64,000 nucleotides of DNA. It comes from JAJFKX01 sp965230265 (lineage in GTDB: Bacteria; Pseudomonadota; Gammaproteobacteria; Xanthomonadales; Wenzhouxiangellaceae). The position numbers and the translations under genes were made by a program. The notes under the pieces were generated by a model, which made no database searches, was not told the DNA's origin, and saw nothing but the letters and a program-made list of their open reading frames with translations. The stretch lies in NCBI GenBank assembly GCA_965230265.1, contig OZ245999.1, forward strand, positions 2,728,001 through 2,792,000. Direction: 5' to 3'. Positions within the stretch are counted from its first letter, which is position 1. Each line of letters begins with the position of its first letter. Below are positions 17,220 through 25,945 of the stretch, piece after piece.

Positions 17220-18446
17220 ATGGCACGTATTGAGTTCAAAAATCAGGAAGGTTTGACATTAACCGGTGATCTGGAGATGCCGGCATCTGGAAAGCCCCGT
17301 GCTTTTGCATTATTCGCGCATTGTTTTTCCTGTACCCGAAAAATCCGAGCTGCCGTACATATCACCCGGGCAATGGCCGATCAGGGCATCGCTGTGCTGC
17401 GCTTTGATTTTACCGGTCTTGGGCAAAGCGAAGGTGACTTTGCTGACAGCAGTTTTTCTGCCAATGTGGACGATTTACTGGCTGCCGCTGACTGGATAGC
17501 AAAACAACATGAGCCTGTACAAATACTGGTTGGCCACTCACTGGGTGGCACCGCAGTACTGGCTGCGGCACCGCAAATCGAAAGTTGTCGCGCTGTCGCT
17601 TCAATTAATGCACCTGCCCAACCCCAGCATGTTCTGCATCACATGGAAGACAACCTGGAAAAAATTGAACAATCGGGCTCTGCCGTCGTCAATTTAGGCG
17701 GTCGCCCCTTCAGAATCCGCAAAGAATTTGTCGATGACGTGCGCAATCAGGATGTCGCCAATCGCCTACGCAGTCTAAAACGTGCCCTATTGGTATTACA
17801 CGCACCACTGGATAAAACCGTTGATGTACATAATGCACAAGAAATTTTTGCTGCAGCGCTACACCCCAAAAGCTTTGTCAGCCTGGATAAAGCCGATCAT
17901 TTGCTCAGCAGCCCAGAAGATTCTGAATACGCAGGCTTGATCATTGCCAACTGGGCCAGACGCTACCTGGACCCGGTTGAGGCTGAAGATGCTCAAGTTG
18001 AAACGGCTGAACAAACTTCTGTAGACGGTGTATTGGTCACCGGTCGCACCAGTGATGGCTTTGCCTGCAAAGTGCAATCAGGCAATCATCAATGGGTCGC
18101 TGATGAACCACCAGGCATCGGCGCCGATACCGGACCCGACCCATACGCCCACTTATGTGCAGCGCTGGGCACCTGCACGGTGATGACTCTGAATATGTAT
18201 GCGCGCCATAAAAAACTGCCCGTCGAACAGGTCATCACGCATGTGAAGCATGACCGTATTCACGCCAGCGATTGTGAAGACTGCCAAAAAACCGATGGCA
18301 AAATTGACGTATTGCATCGCAGCATTTCCATCACCGGCGAAATAACCGACCAGCAGCGCCAGCGTATGCTGGAAATTGCCGATCGCTGCCCGGTACACCG
18401 CACCCTGGAAAATGAAATTAAAGTTGAAACATCACTGGCCGACTGA
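17220..18446 (+). CDS. Bifunctional alpha/beta hydrolase - OsmC family protein
   Basis: A two-domain fusion of 408 residues. The N-terminal ~250 residues are an alpha/beta hydrolase (FAHCFSCTRKIRAAVHITRA near the oxyanion strand, nucleophile motif VGHSLGGTAV, late HADHLLSSPEDS with the catalytic His). The C-terminal ~145 residues are an OsmC/Ohr-type domain with two cysteines (CAALGTCTVMTLNMYA and the later DRCPVHRTL) that fit peroxiredoxin-like activity. This fusion is a known architecture whose substrate is not established. I chose ATG 17220 (MARIEFKNQEG). An in-frame ATG at 17187 has a stronger GGGGGA upstream but adds 11 unconserved residues. gcvT begins 23 bp after its stop. Confidence 0.9.
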   Translation: MARIEFKNQEGLTLTGDLEMPASGKPRAFALFAHCFSCTRKIRAAVHITRAMADQGIAVLRFDFTGLGQSEGDFADSSFSANVDDLLAAADWIAKQHEPVQILVGHSLGGTAVLAAAPQIESCRAVASINAPAQPQHVLHHMEDNLEKIEQSGSAVVNLGGRPFRIRKEFVDDVRNQDVANRLRSLKRALLVLHAPLDKTVDVHNAQEIFAAALHPKSFVSLDKADHLLSSPEDSEYAGLIIANWARRYLDPVEAEDAQVETAEQTSVDGVLVTGRTSDGFACKVQSGNHQWVADEPPGIGADTGPDPYAHLCAALGTCTVMTLNMYARHKKLPVEQVITHVKHDRIHASDCEDCQKTDGKIDVLHRSISITGEITDQQRQRMLEIADRCPVHRTLENEIKVETSLAD

Positions 18447-18469
18447 GCCAATAGCTGACTGGATTTTAT

Positions 18470-19561
18470 ATGAGCCAACAAACCCCCTTATATCAACAGC
18501 ATATTGATCTGAACGGTCAAATGGTCGATTTTGCAGGCTGGCAACTACCAGCGCGTTATCAAGGTTTAATGGAAGAACACCATGCTGTGCGTCGGGCAGC
18601 CGGTTTGTTTGATGTCTCGCACATGACTATCGTTGATATTCAAGGCCCTGGGGCGGCCGCATTCCTGCGACGACTGGTGGCCAACAATGTTGACAAACTG
18701 ACCACTCCAGGCAAAGCACTGTACACCTGCATGCTCAATCAACAGGGCGGCATTTTGGATGACTTGATTGTTTATCATTTTTCCAGTGATGATTTTCGGA
18801 TTGTGGTCAATGCCGCGACTCGCGACCAGGATATGGCATGGATCAATCAACAGGCTGCGAGTTTTGATGTCAACATTACCGAGCGCCCGGAATTGGCACT
18901 TTTGGCTCTGCAAGGCCCACAAGCTGAAGCACAGCTCTGTCAGCAATTGAACCATCATGCTGATGCCATTGGTTCATTGAAACCTTTTAACGCCTTGCGT
19001 GATAACGACACCACCATCGCCCGCACGGGTTATACCGGTGAAGACGGGTTTGAAATCATGCTGCCAGCAGATGCCGCAGTGAATTTATGGGAAGCACTGA
19101 TCGCGGCTGGCGTCACACCCTGTGGACTGGGAGCCCGCGATACTTTGCGTCTGGAAGCCGGAATGTGCCTTTACGGACAAGATATGGACACTTCCGTATC
19201 ACCACTGGAAACCGGCCTTGGCTGGACTGTGGCCTGGGAACCTGAAGACCGTGACTTCATAGGTCGTGCTGCTCTGGCAGAGAAAAAAGCCCAAGGGGTT
19301 ACAAAAAAACTGGTTGGCCTGGTGATCGATAAACGCACCGTCATGCGCAGCGGTTACAAGGTTTTTGTCGGCGATGAAGAGGTCGGCGTTATTACCAGCG
19401 GTACATTTTCGCCCACTGTAGAAAAGCCCATCGGTATGGCCAGAGTCAATCGCGATGTACAAGACCAATGCGAAGTGGAAATCCGCGGCAAGCGCCTGCC
19501 AGCCCGCGTGGTTAAACCCATGTTTGTACGCAAAGGCGCAATATTGGAAGGAATTAACTGA
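18470..19561 (+). CDS. gcvT: Aminomethyltransferase, glycine cleavage system T protein
   Basis: Transfers the methylene group from the aminomethyl-lipoyl H protein to tetrahydrofolate, releasing ammonia. At 363 residues it is of normal length. Clear markers are VDFAGWQLPARYQGLMEEHHAVRRAAGLFDVSHM at the start (folate-binding region), DDLIVYHFS, RTGYTGEDGFEI, CGLGARDTLRLEAGMCLYGQDMD with the conserved Asp/Arg, and GVITSGTFSPTVEKPIGMA. It lies 78 bp before gcvH, as in other gammaproteobacterial gcv operons, but no gcvP follows; that gene must be elsewhere. No glycine riboswitch fits in the 23-bp gap upstream. Confidence 0.97.
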   Translation: MSQQTPLYQQHIDLNGQMVDFAGWQLPARYQGLMEEHHAVRRAAGLFDVSHMTIVDIQGPGAAAFLRRLVANNVDKLTTPGKALYTCMLNQQGGILDDLIVYHFSSDDFRIVVNAATRDQDMAWINQQAASFDVNITERPELALLALQGPQAEAQLCQQLNHHADAIGSLKPFNALRDNDTTIARTGYTGEDGFEIMLPADAAVNLWEALIAAGVTPCGLGARDTLRLEAGMCLYGQDMDTSVSPLETGLGWTVAWEPEDRDFIGRAALAEKKAQGVTKKLVGLVIDKRTVMRSGYKVFVGDEEVGVITSGTFSPTVEKPIGMARVNRDVQDQCEVEIRGKRLPARVVKPMFVRKGAILEGIN

Positions 19562-19639
19562 TATCAACCAAACAGGCATTGAAGATAAACGCAACTTGCG
19601 GCACTATTCCGCTATCCGGAAACAACGTGGAACCGAGTC

Positions 19640-20026
19640 ATGAGCGATATACCCAAGGATTTACGCTACACCGACAGTCATGAATGGCTGGAACAACAAG
19701 ATGACGGCAACTGGCGAGTTGGTATTACCGATCATGCCCAGGCCCTATTAGGAGAGCTGGTATTTGTCGAGTTGCCTGAGATTGACGCAGAAGTGGGCAG
19801 CGGTGATGCCTGCGGTGTGGTTGAATCTGTCAAAGCGGCTTCAGACATCTATGCACCTATTACCGGCACCATTACCGCCATTAACGAAAACCTGGAAGAC
19901 GAGCCTGACCTGATTAACTCAGATTGCTATGGCGATGGCTGGTTGTTCGAAATTACGGTTTCCAGTGATGAAGAACTGGCCGAGTTAATGGATGCAGAAG
20001 CCTATGCTGATTTAACAGCGGATTGA
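19640..20026 (+). CDS. gcvH: Glycine cleavage system H protein (lipoyl carrier)
   Basis: The shuttling lipoyl protein of glycine cleavage, 128 residues. The lipoylated lysine is Lys65 in VESVKAASDIYAPI, and the N-terminus YTDSHEWLE and the central FVELPEI strand are typical. It is co-directional with gcvT. A T-rich stretch follows the stop but I see no stem, so the transcript may run on into the tag gene 45 bp away. Confidence 0.97.
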   Translation: MSDIPKDLRYTDSHEWLEQQDDGNWRVGITDHAQALLGELVFVELPEIDAEVGSGDACGVVESVKAASDIYAPITGTITAINENLEDEPDLINSDCYGDGWLFEITVSSDEELAELMDAEAYADLTAD

Positions 20027-20071
20027 TCACCTCCTATTTTTTAGTTTTTATTTAAATTTTAGGGTATTTCA

Positions 20072-20638
20072 TTGCCAGATACTGGTAAAACTCGCTGCTT
20101 TGGTGAAGGCAAGCCACTTTATGCCAAATACCATGACAAGGAATGGGGCATTCCTGTTCACGATGACAAAATTTTATTTGAATTTCTGATACTGGAAGGT
20201 GCCCAGGCGGGGCTGTCATGGGAGACCATTTTAAATAAACGCGAAGGTTACCGGCAGGCTTTTCATGATTTTGATGTCAATAAAGTGGCCAAAATGAGCG
20301 ATGCGCAACTTGAAGCACTTCTGGATAACCCGGGTATTGTGCGTAACCGGCTAAAAGTATTTTCAGCCCGTAAAAATGCTTTGGCATTTATTCAGATCCA
20401 GAAAGAATTCGGCAGCTTCGATCAATACCTTTGGCCGTTTGTTGATGGGGAGCCCATTAAAAACCATTGGGAATCTTTCCGGGATGTCCCGGTATCAACC
20501 CCAATCAGCGATGCCTTATCCAAAGACCTGAAAAAGCGAGGCATGAGCTTTGTCGGTACAACCATCATGTACGCTTATATGCAGGCAGTAGGTATGGTGA
20601 ATGATCACCCGATGGATTGTATCGCCTATCAACCATAG
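20072..20638 (+). CDS. tag: DNA-3-methyladenine glycosylase I
   Basis: A base-excision repair enzyme that removes 3-methyladenine from DNA. It has 188 residues; the family is usually ~187. Zinc-binding and fold markers are RCFGEGKPLYAKYHDKEWG at the start, the HhH-type region WETILNKREGYRQAF, the nucleic-acid helix GIVRNRLKVFSARKNA, and MSFVGTTIMYAYMQAVGMVNDH near the end with the last ligands. The start is TTG, with AGGG at 8-9 bp upstream; no in-frame ATG would keep the N-terminal Cys ligand. It ends 28 bp before a convergent gene. Confidence 0.95.
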   Translation: MPDTGKTRCFGEGKPLYAKYHDKEWGIPVHDDKILFEFLILEGAQAGLSWETILNKREGYRQAFHDFDVNKVAKMSDAQLEALLDNPGIVRNRLKVFSARKNALAFIQIQKEFGSFDQYLWPFVDGEPIKNHWESFRDVPVSTPISDALSKDLKKRGMSFVGTTIMYAYMQAVGMVNDHPMDCIAYQP

Positions 20639-20666
20639 CGTTGTTCTCAGCATGACCAGCAGATAA

Positions 20667-22049
20667 CTACTCCTCAATATCCTGGCTCAGGATAAAATGC
20701 AATAAATTATCCTGGAAGGTTACATTCTGCGTTAGCTGCTGATGCCCCTCACAGACAAATATCTGATATTCAGCAGGGAAAAAACTGTATTTGTGACGTG
20801 GCACCGATGGATCGAGTGTTTCACGTGCCAACAGTGATGCTTTGGTGACGGTGCCGTCGCCAGGCTCAAGCATTATCCGGTTGTAATCAACACCATCCAC
20901 CGGATTATTGATTTCGTCCGGCCACAGACGAATTTCAAAATCATCACCGGCCCGCTCTACCATCAAACGTGCGGGCGTCAGCGAACAGTCACCACCAAAG
21001 ACCACCATTTTATAGGGCACTTCCGGTGCCGGCACTGTCAGCGACCAACCAAAACGCCGCGCACGTTCCAGTTGCTTGTGAAAATAATCCCGCAGAACCT
21101 CTACATATTCTCGCCCTTGTTGTTCATCATCAAAATCCTTGATGATCCGCTTTTCAATTTTGTCATTGAACACTGACCAACCAAAACGCTCCCAAATTCT
21201 GCGGCTGAATAAATCCCGATCCAATGGCTGCCCATTTTGACCGACAATCCAGGTGTTAAGTGCATGTGGGAACAATTGATAAACACTGGGAAAAGTCGCC
21301 GCGGTTTCTGTGGGAATTTTTGTCAGGCCAATTTCAAAGCCACGGATAAAGGTTCGTACCGAATTCACCGAGCCCAAATTGGGTGTTCCCAGCAACACCA
21401 CCCGCCGAACGGTTTTTGCCCCTTCCAGGGTGACTGGAAAATCATTGCGATCGAGCACATCCAGCTCTCCATAGCGCAAATAATAACGGGCCACCAGACC
21501 ACCCATACTGTGGGCGATGATATCGACTTTTAAATCCGGGTCGTTATAGTCTTTACGGATGTTCTTAATTAACTGGCTTAATTTTCGGGCACTTTCAACA
21601 TTATCCCGACGCCAATCATAGGCGAATACATAATATCGGCGCTCGCCACTGGTAGCCGTTTCTCCGACTTTACCTTCCTGATAGCCTGCCGCATCCCGCA
21701 AGGTTCTGATAATTGAACCATAAAAATCCTGCCCAGCCACTTCATCGGTAATACCGGTCACATATTGGTCAGGCTCTACATGCTCCAGAGTCTCTGGATC
21801 AATTTCCAGGCGCAGTTCATCAAAGTCAGAAAACAGCACACGGGTAATAGGGCCTATCCAGACTTCCTTATCATCCTGTCTTTGCGCGATCTTACTACCG
21901 AGAATTCCAGGAATAATAATGACAGGAGGTTGTTCTGTTGCATTCGACAGTCTGTAAAGACGGGCCAAATCTGGTTTTAACTGCCTCCCACAACCGCCTA
22001 ACAATAACAGCGCCACCCCCAGCAATAAGATTATTTTTACTTTGTTCAT
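20667..22049 (-). CDS. LCAT-family (lecithin:cholesterol acyltransferase-like) lipoprotein hydrolase
   Basis: A predicted lipoprotein of 460 residues. MNKVKIILLLGVALLLLGGC carries a lipobox with the acylated Cys20. The mature part matches the LCAT/phospholipase alpha/beta-hydrolase family: PPVIIIPGILGSKI at the oxyanion loop, YVFAYDWRRDN, the nucleophile elbow DIIAHSMGGLVARYY with Ser181, VLLGTPNLGSVNSVR, and a late acidic/His region (PGDGTVTKAS, EGHQQLTQN). A longer frame from 22154 adds residues with no homology-like features, so I start at 22049. It probably acts on phospholipids or acylglycerols in the envelope. It lies 59 bp downstream of the Mpo1-like gene. Confidence 0.88.
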   Translation of the reverse strand: MNKVKIILLLGVALLLLGGCGRQLKPDLARLYRLSNATEQPPVIIIPGILGSKIAQRQDDKEVWIGPITRVLFSDFDELRLEIDPETLEHVEPDQYVTGITDEVAGQDFYGSIIRTLRDAAGYQEGKVGETATSGERRYYVFAYDWRRDNVESARKLSQLIKNIRKDYNDPDLKVDIIAHSMGGLVARYYLRYGELDVLDRNDFPVTLEGAKTVRRVVLLGTPNLGSVNSVRTFIRGFEIGLTKIPTETAATFPSVYQLFPHALNTWIVGQNGQPLDRDLFSRRIWERFGWSVFNDKIEKRIIKDFDDEQQGREYVEVLRDYFHKQLERARRFGWSLTVPAPEVPYKMVVFGGDCSLTPARLMVERAGDDFEIRLWPDEINNPVDGVDYNRIMLEPGDGTVTKASLLARETLDPSVPRHKYSFFPAEYQIFVCEGHQQLTQNVTFQDNLLHFILSQDIEE

Positions 22050-22108
22050 GATTTCTGCCGTCAATAATAATTTGGAATGAGCCGGCCGATCGTCTATAAA
22101 TCTCTGAC

Positions 22109-22576
22109 TTAATATCTCCAACCGAGCCGCTGGTACAAATGCGCCATACACCAAAGCGGGCCTATCAATAAAAATCGCAAATCCTCAAACAATGCCGGAC
22201 GTTTGCCTTCATAATTGTGTCCGATGAACTGCCCGATCCAGGCCAATACAAAAACGATCAGCGCCAACAACCACATCGATACACCCAGTGCAATGCTCAA
22301 CTGCAAACCCAACCACATCATTGCTGACATTATTAACAATACCCCAATGGCCAGCTGCCATGACAACATCAGGTAATAAACCGTGACTGCGACAATAAAC
22401 AGCGTGGCTACATTAATCGGAACCGGTGAGTCATCCAGCAGCGACACCGGAATACTCCATAACAATGCCAATAAACTCCACACAATCAGTGGCACACAAA
22501 TCCAATGAATGGTTTTATTGGTCGGATTTTGATGACAAACCGCATACTCATCCAGCCAGGTTTGAATACTTTTCAT
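22109..22576 (-). CDS. Mpo1-like (DUF962) membrane protein
   Basis: 155 residues with about four helices. The family pattern is strong: HQNPTNKTIHWICVPLIVWS at the start and GQFIGHNYEGKRPALFEDLRFLLIGPLW near the end. The three conserved histidines (HQNP, IHW and GHNYEG) match the iron ligands of yeast Mpo1, a 2-hydroxy fatty acid dioxygenase. Whether bacterial members share that reaction is not settled. Its start overlaps the stop of purC by 4 bp (ATGA), so it is translationally coupled to purine synthesis although no functional link is known. Confidence 0.9.
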   Translation of the reverse strand: MKSIQTWLDEYAVCHQNPTNKTIHWICVPLIVWSLLALLWSIPVSLLDDSPVPINVATLFIVAVTVYYLMLSWQLAIGVLLIMSAMMWLGLQLSIALGVSMWLLALIVFVLAWIGQFIGHNYEGKRPALFEDLRFLLIGPLWCMAHLYQRLGWRY

Positions 22577-23463
22577 GTTGTCCTCCAGGGGTTACCCGTC
22601 AGCGCGCTGTAGGCACTTTGGTAGCGTTCTAGCGTGGCGTCAATAATGTGTTGCGGCAGCTTGGGCCCGGGAGCGGTTTTATCCCAATCCAGCGTTTCCA
22701 GATAATCGCGTACAAATTGCTTGTCATAACTGGAGGGACTTTCCCCCGGTGCATAATCGGCTGCGGGCCAAAAACGCGATGAATCGGGTGTGAAAATCTC
22801 ATCCATTAATACCAGGTTATTGTCTGCATCCAGACCAAACTCGAATTTGGTATCAGCGATGATAATGCCGCATTTCAAAGCATGTGCTGCTGCCTGGTGG
22901 TATAACTCAAGACTGACCTTGCGCACCTGATCAGCAACATCATCACCGGTCAATTGTTGCATGGTTGAAAAACTGATGTTCTCATCATGATCACCGGCTT
23001 GGGCTTTACTGGATGGGGTAAAAATAGGCTCCGGCAACTGCTCGGCCTGACGCAAACCAGGCGGCAATTCAATCCCACATAATTTGCCATTGGCCTGGTA
23101 GTCTTTCCAGCCAGACCCAATCAGATAGCCACGCACAATCGCTTCGGCAGGTACGGGCTTTAGTCGCTGCACCACCACTGCCCGCTGAGCCAGATCAGCT
23201 GCCTGTTCAGCGATTAAAACCTCATCAAGCGATATACCCGTCAGGTGGTTTTGCACAATGTTACTGGTCCGCGCAAACCAAAAGTTGGATAACTGTGTGA
23301 GAATCTCGCCTTTACCGGGGATGGCATCGGGCAATACCACATCGAATGCAGACAATCGATCACTGGCCACCATTAACAAATGCTGTTCATCAATGGCATA
23401 AACATCACGGACTTTGCCACGGTGGAGCAATGGCAGACTTTGGAGAGAACGTTGCTGACTCAA
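22573..23463 (-). CDS. purC: Phosphoribosylaminoimidazole-succinocarboxamide synthase
   Basis: Joins CAIR and aspartate with ATP to make SAICAR in purine synthesis. The 296-residue form is the longer, yeast-like type found in several gammaproteobacteria, as opposed to the ~237-residue E. coli enzyme. Markers are LHRGKVRDVYAIDEQHLLMVASDRLSAFDVVLPDAIPGKG, VVQRLKPVPAEAIVRGYLIGSGWKDY, DTKFEFGLD and LMDEIFTPDSSRFW. It is divergent from djlA (114 bp between starts) and leads an operon with the Mpo1-like gene. Confidence 0.97.
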   Translation of the reverse strand: MSQQRSLQSLPLLHRGKVRDVYAIDEQHLLMVASDRLSAFDVVLPDAIPGKGEILTQLSNFWFARTSNIVQNHLTGISLDEVLIAEQAADLAQRAVVVQRLKPVPAEAIVRGYLIGSGWKDYQANGKLCGIELPPGLRQAEQLPEPIFTPSSKAQAGDHDENISFSTMQQLTGDDVADQVRKVSLELYHQAAAHALKCGIIIADTKFEFGLDADNNLVLMDEIFTPDSSRFWPAADYAPGESPSSYDKQFVRDYLETLDWDKTAPGPKLPQHIIDATLERYQSAYSALTGNPWRTT

Positions 23464-23577
23464 AATAGCGACTTCGTTTGCTAATCAGATTTAATTTTAA
23501 CCTGACATGAGGCTGCCGCAAACGTTGTAATCTGCGACAATGCGCAATCTTTGCTGTTGTTTATGTGTCTTTGAGCT

Positions 23578-24348
23578 GTGTGGAAGTTAATTGGACTAAC
23601 AATTGGGCTGGTCTTTAAAGGTCCTTTAGGCGCTGCGCTGGGCTTGTGGGCTGGCTGGTGGTTGGATCGTAATATCCGCAAAATCATGGCTGGCGAAGGC
23701 TTCCAGGCTTTTGGCGGCGGCCAGCAGGCACAGATCATTTTCCAGCGCGCCCTGTTTGGCACGCTTGGCCATTTGGCAAAAGCCGATGGCCGTGTTACCC
23801 AACACGAAATTGCCGTGGCCGAACAGGTCATGGCTCAATTACATCTAAACCAGCGCCAACGCCAAGAGGCCATCAGCAATTTCCGCCTGGGTAAAAGCAT
23901 CCGGTATCCGCTGGAAAAAGAATTGGCACCGTTTTATGAGCTCACTCGCAGACAACCGCACCTGCGCCGAATGTTTATAGAAATCCTGCTCAATGGCGCA
24001 TTGGCTGACGGTGCTATCGATCATGCTGAGCATCAGGTTTTACAAAGAGTTGCTCAATCACTGGGCATGTCCGGTCAGCAACTGGACAATATGATCAGAC
24101 AGCGCAATGCACACACCTCAACAAACAACACCACCCGTACAGCTGATGCCTATGCCGTACTGGGTATTCAATCAGATGCCAGTGAAGCTGAGATCAAACG
24201 CGCATATCGTCGCTTGATGTCACGATACCATCCAGACAAAATGTCCGGGCGAGATGTCCCTGTCAAAATGCGTGAATATGCGCACGACAAAGTCCGGGAA
24301 GTGCGCGCAGCCTACGATAAGATACGCAAACAGCGTGATTTTCGCTGA
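23578..24348 (+). CDS. djlA: DjlA-like membrane-anchored J-domain co-chaperone
   Basis: A 256-residue DnaK co-chaperone. The N-terminus is a glycine-rich hydrophobic anchor (IGLTIGLVFKGPLGAALGLWAGWWLD). The central ~60-165 is a TerB-like helical domain (ADGRVTQHEIAVAEQVM, with a second ADGAIDHAEHQVL repeat). The C-terminal ~65 residues are a J domain with YAVLGIQSDASEAEIKRAYRRL and the essential HPD tripeptide (~residue 218). The start is GTG at 23578; it keeps the conserved MWK... opening. It is slightly shorter than the E. coli protein (271). Rpe follows 17 bp downstream, with which it is probably co-transcribed. Confidence 0.93.
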   Translation: MWKLIGLTIGLVFKGPLGAALGLWAGWWLDRNIRKIMAGEGFQAFGGGQQAQIIFQRALFGTLGHLAKADGRVTQHEIAVAEQVMAQLHLNQRQRQEAISNFRLGKSIRYPLEKELAPFYELTRRQPHLRRMFIEILLNGALADGAIDHAEHQVLQRVAQSLGMSGQQLDNMIRQRNAHTSTNNTTRTADAYAVLGIQSDASEAEIKRAYRRLMSRYHPDKMSGRDVPVKMREYAHDKVREVRAAYDKIRKQRDFR

Positions 24349-24364
24349 AGCGTCGACTGAGATA

Positions 24365-25039
24365 ATGATGATGAAACAACCCTATATTATCGCCCCTTCT
24401 ATTCTTTCTGCGGATTTTGCCCGCCTGGGAGAAGACACACAAGCGGTTTTGGATGCCGGTGCCGACTGGGTGCATTTTGATGTGATGGACAATCACTATG
24501 TTCCCAATCTGACCATCGGTCCGATGGTGTGCGAAGCCTTGCGAAACTTTGGTATCAAAGCACCTATCGATGTTCATTTGATGGTCGAACCCGTGGATGC
24601 ATTGATTCCTGATTTTGCCAAAGCAGGCGCCAGCACCATCAGTTTTCACCCCGAAGCCAGCCGTCACATCGATCGCACCATTCAACTTATTCACGAACAC
24701 GACTGTCAGGCGGGCCTGGTGTTAAACCCAGCCACGCCGTTGCATTGGCTGGACGACACCTTGCACAAACTCGATCTGGTATTGATGATGTCTGTGAACC
24801 CAGGCTTTGGCGGACAATCATTTATTCCGCAGGTATTGGATCGTATCAAGCGAGTGCGTCAACGCATTGATGCCAGTGACAGAGCTATTCGTCTGGAAGT
24901 GGATGGCGGCGTTAAAATCAATAATATTGCTGAAATTGCCGCAGCCGGTGCCGATACTTTTGTGGCCGGCTCTGCCATTTTTGGAACCAATGATTACCGC
25001 CAAACCATCGGGGAAATGCGTAGCGAATTAGAACCTTAA
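24365..25039 (+). CDS. rpe: Ribulose-phosphate 3-epimerase
   Basis: Interconverts ribulose-5-phosphate and xylulose-5-phosphate in the pentose phosphate pathway. A 224-residue TIM barrel with IAPSILSADFARLGED, VHFDVMDNHYVPNLTIGP (metal His and Asp), HLMVEP, LVLMMSVNPGFGGQSFIPQVL, LEVDGGVKINNI and FVAGSAIFG. Three consecutive ATG codons occur at 24365, 24368 and 24371, and any could be used; the longer upstream frame overlaps djlA and is not conserved. It converges with apaH, the two stop codons being only 4 bp apart. Confidence 0.96.
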   Translation: MMMKQPYIIAPSILSADFARLGEDTQAVLDAGADWVHFDVMDNHYVPNLTIGPMVCEALRNFGIKAPIDVHLMVEPVDALIPDFAKAGASTISFHPEASRHIDRTIQLIHEHDCQAGLVLNPATPLHWLDDTLHKLDLVLMMSVNPGFGGQSFIPQVLDRIKRVRQRIDASDRAIRLEVDGGVKINNIAEIAAAGADTFVAGSAIFGTNDYRQTIGEMRSELEP

Positions 25040-25043
25040 CCAG

Positions 25044-25862
25044 TTAACCCGTTCGGCCTTTAACCTGGGTGATAGAAAAGTGCTTACCCAGTCGCAAGGC
25101 TGTTAATTTACCGCCCCATACACAGCCACTGTCCAGGCACACAACCTGCTGACCAAAGTAAAGGCCCAGTGTTGACCAGTGCCCGAACAGCACGGTGTAG
25201 TCACTGGTCCTTCGAGGGTGCACAAACCATGGTTGATAACCCTTTTTCTGGCTGCCAGGTGGCCCGCTATCGCTCAACGACATCACACCATCGGATTGAC
25301 AATAACGCAATCGAGTCAAAGTATTGGTAATCACTCGTAATTCAGTATCGATATCTAACCCCGATTGCCAGACTGGCGGATTATTGCCATACATGTTTTT
25401 ATAAAAACGCTTGCGGGGTTTGGTCTTACCGATCAGCTTTTGAGCGACCTTATCTGCCAGACGTTGCGCTTTTTTAATGGTCCAACCAGGCGCCAATCCG
25501 GCATGAACCATTACCGTGCGTAGTTCATTATCAACATGCAGCAATGGTCTTAAACGCAGCCATTCGAGCAATTCATCACTGTCATCAGCAGCGAATATTT
25601 TTCTAAATTCAGGGTTACTATGCCGCCCGGTTTTAACTTCACTGGCCGCCAGCAGGTGCAGATCATGATTGCCCAATACACAGGTCACTGAATCACGTAG
25701 CGCATAAATTTGGCGCAAGGTTTCCAGTGATTTCCCACCGCGATTAACCAGATCACCTACCAGCCATAATCGATCTTTTCCCGGATCAAATTGAATTTTT
25801 TCCAGTAATTTACAAAATGCGGTATAACATCCCTGTATATCGCCAATCACATAGGTGCTCAT
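25044..25862 (-). CDS. apaH: Symmetrical bis(5'-nucleosyl)-tetraphosphatase
   Basis: Hydrolyses Ap4A into two ADP, controlling alarmone dinucleotides and, in E. coli, removing Np4 caps from RNA. 272 residues. The calcineurin-like metallophosphatase signature is intact: YVIGDIQGCY, LWLVGDLVNRGGKS, CVLGNHDLHLLA, VMVHAGLAPGW, and LFGHWSTLG followed by CLDSGCVWGGKLTALRL. It is the last gene of the lptD-surA-pdxA-rsmA block. The usual apaG gene that separates rsmA from apaH is missing; only 83 bp lie between them. Confidence 0.96.
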   Translation of the reverse strand: MSTYVIGDIQGCYTAFCKLLEKIQFDPGKDRLWLVGDLVNRGGKSLETLRQIYALRDSVTCVLGNHDLHLLAASEVKTGRHSNPEFRKIFAADDSDELLEWLRLRPLLHVDNELRTVMVHAGLAPGWTIKKAQRLADKVAQKLIGKTKPRKRFYKNMYGNNPPVWQSGLDIDTELRVITNTLTRLRYCQSDGVMSLSDSGPPGSQKKGYQPWFVHPRRTSDYTVLFGHWSTLGLYFGQQVVCLDSGCVWGGKLTALRLGKHFSITQVKGRTG

Positions 25863-25945
25863 GTCAAATCATATAGCGGTTATTGCAAACTGCGGTTATA
25901 ACCGTTGCCAGGCTGTGTGGCAAGCGTTGTGATTTAAATGAACCG

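Noticed and set aside
17060..17220. Cobalamin riboswitch before the adenosyltransferase
   Set aside because: The divergent region is ~85 bp with no B12-box-like sequence.
18440..18480. Glycine riboswitch before gcvT
   Set aside because: Only 23 bp separate the upstream gene from gcvT; there is no room.
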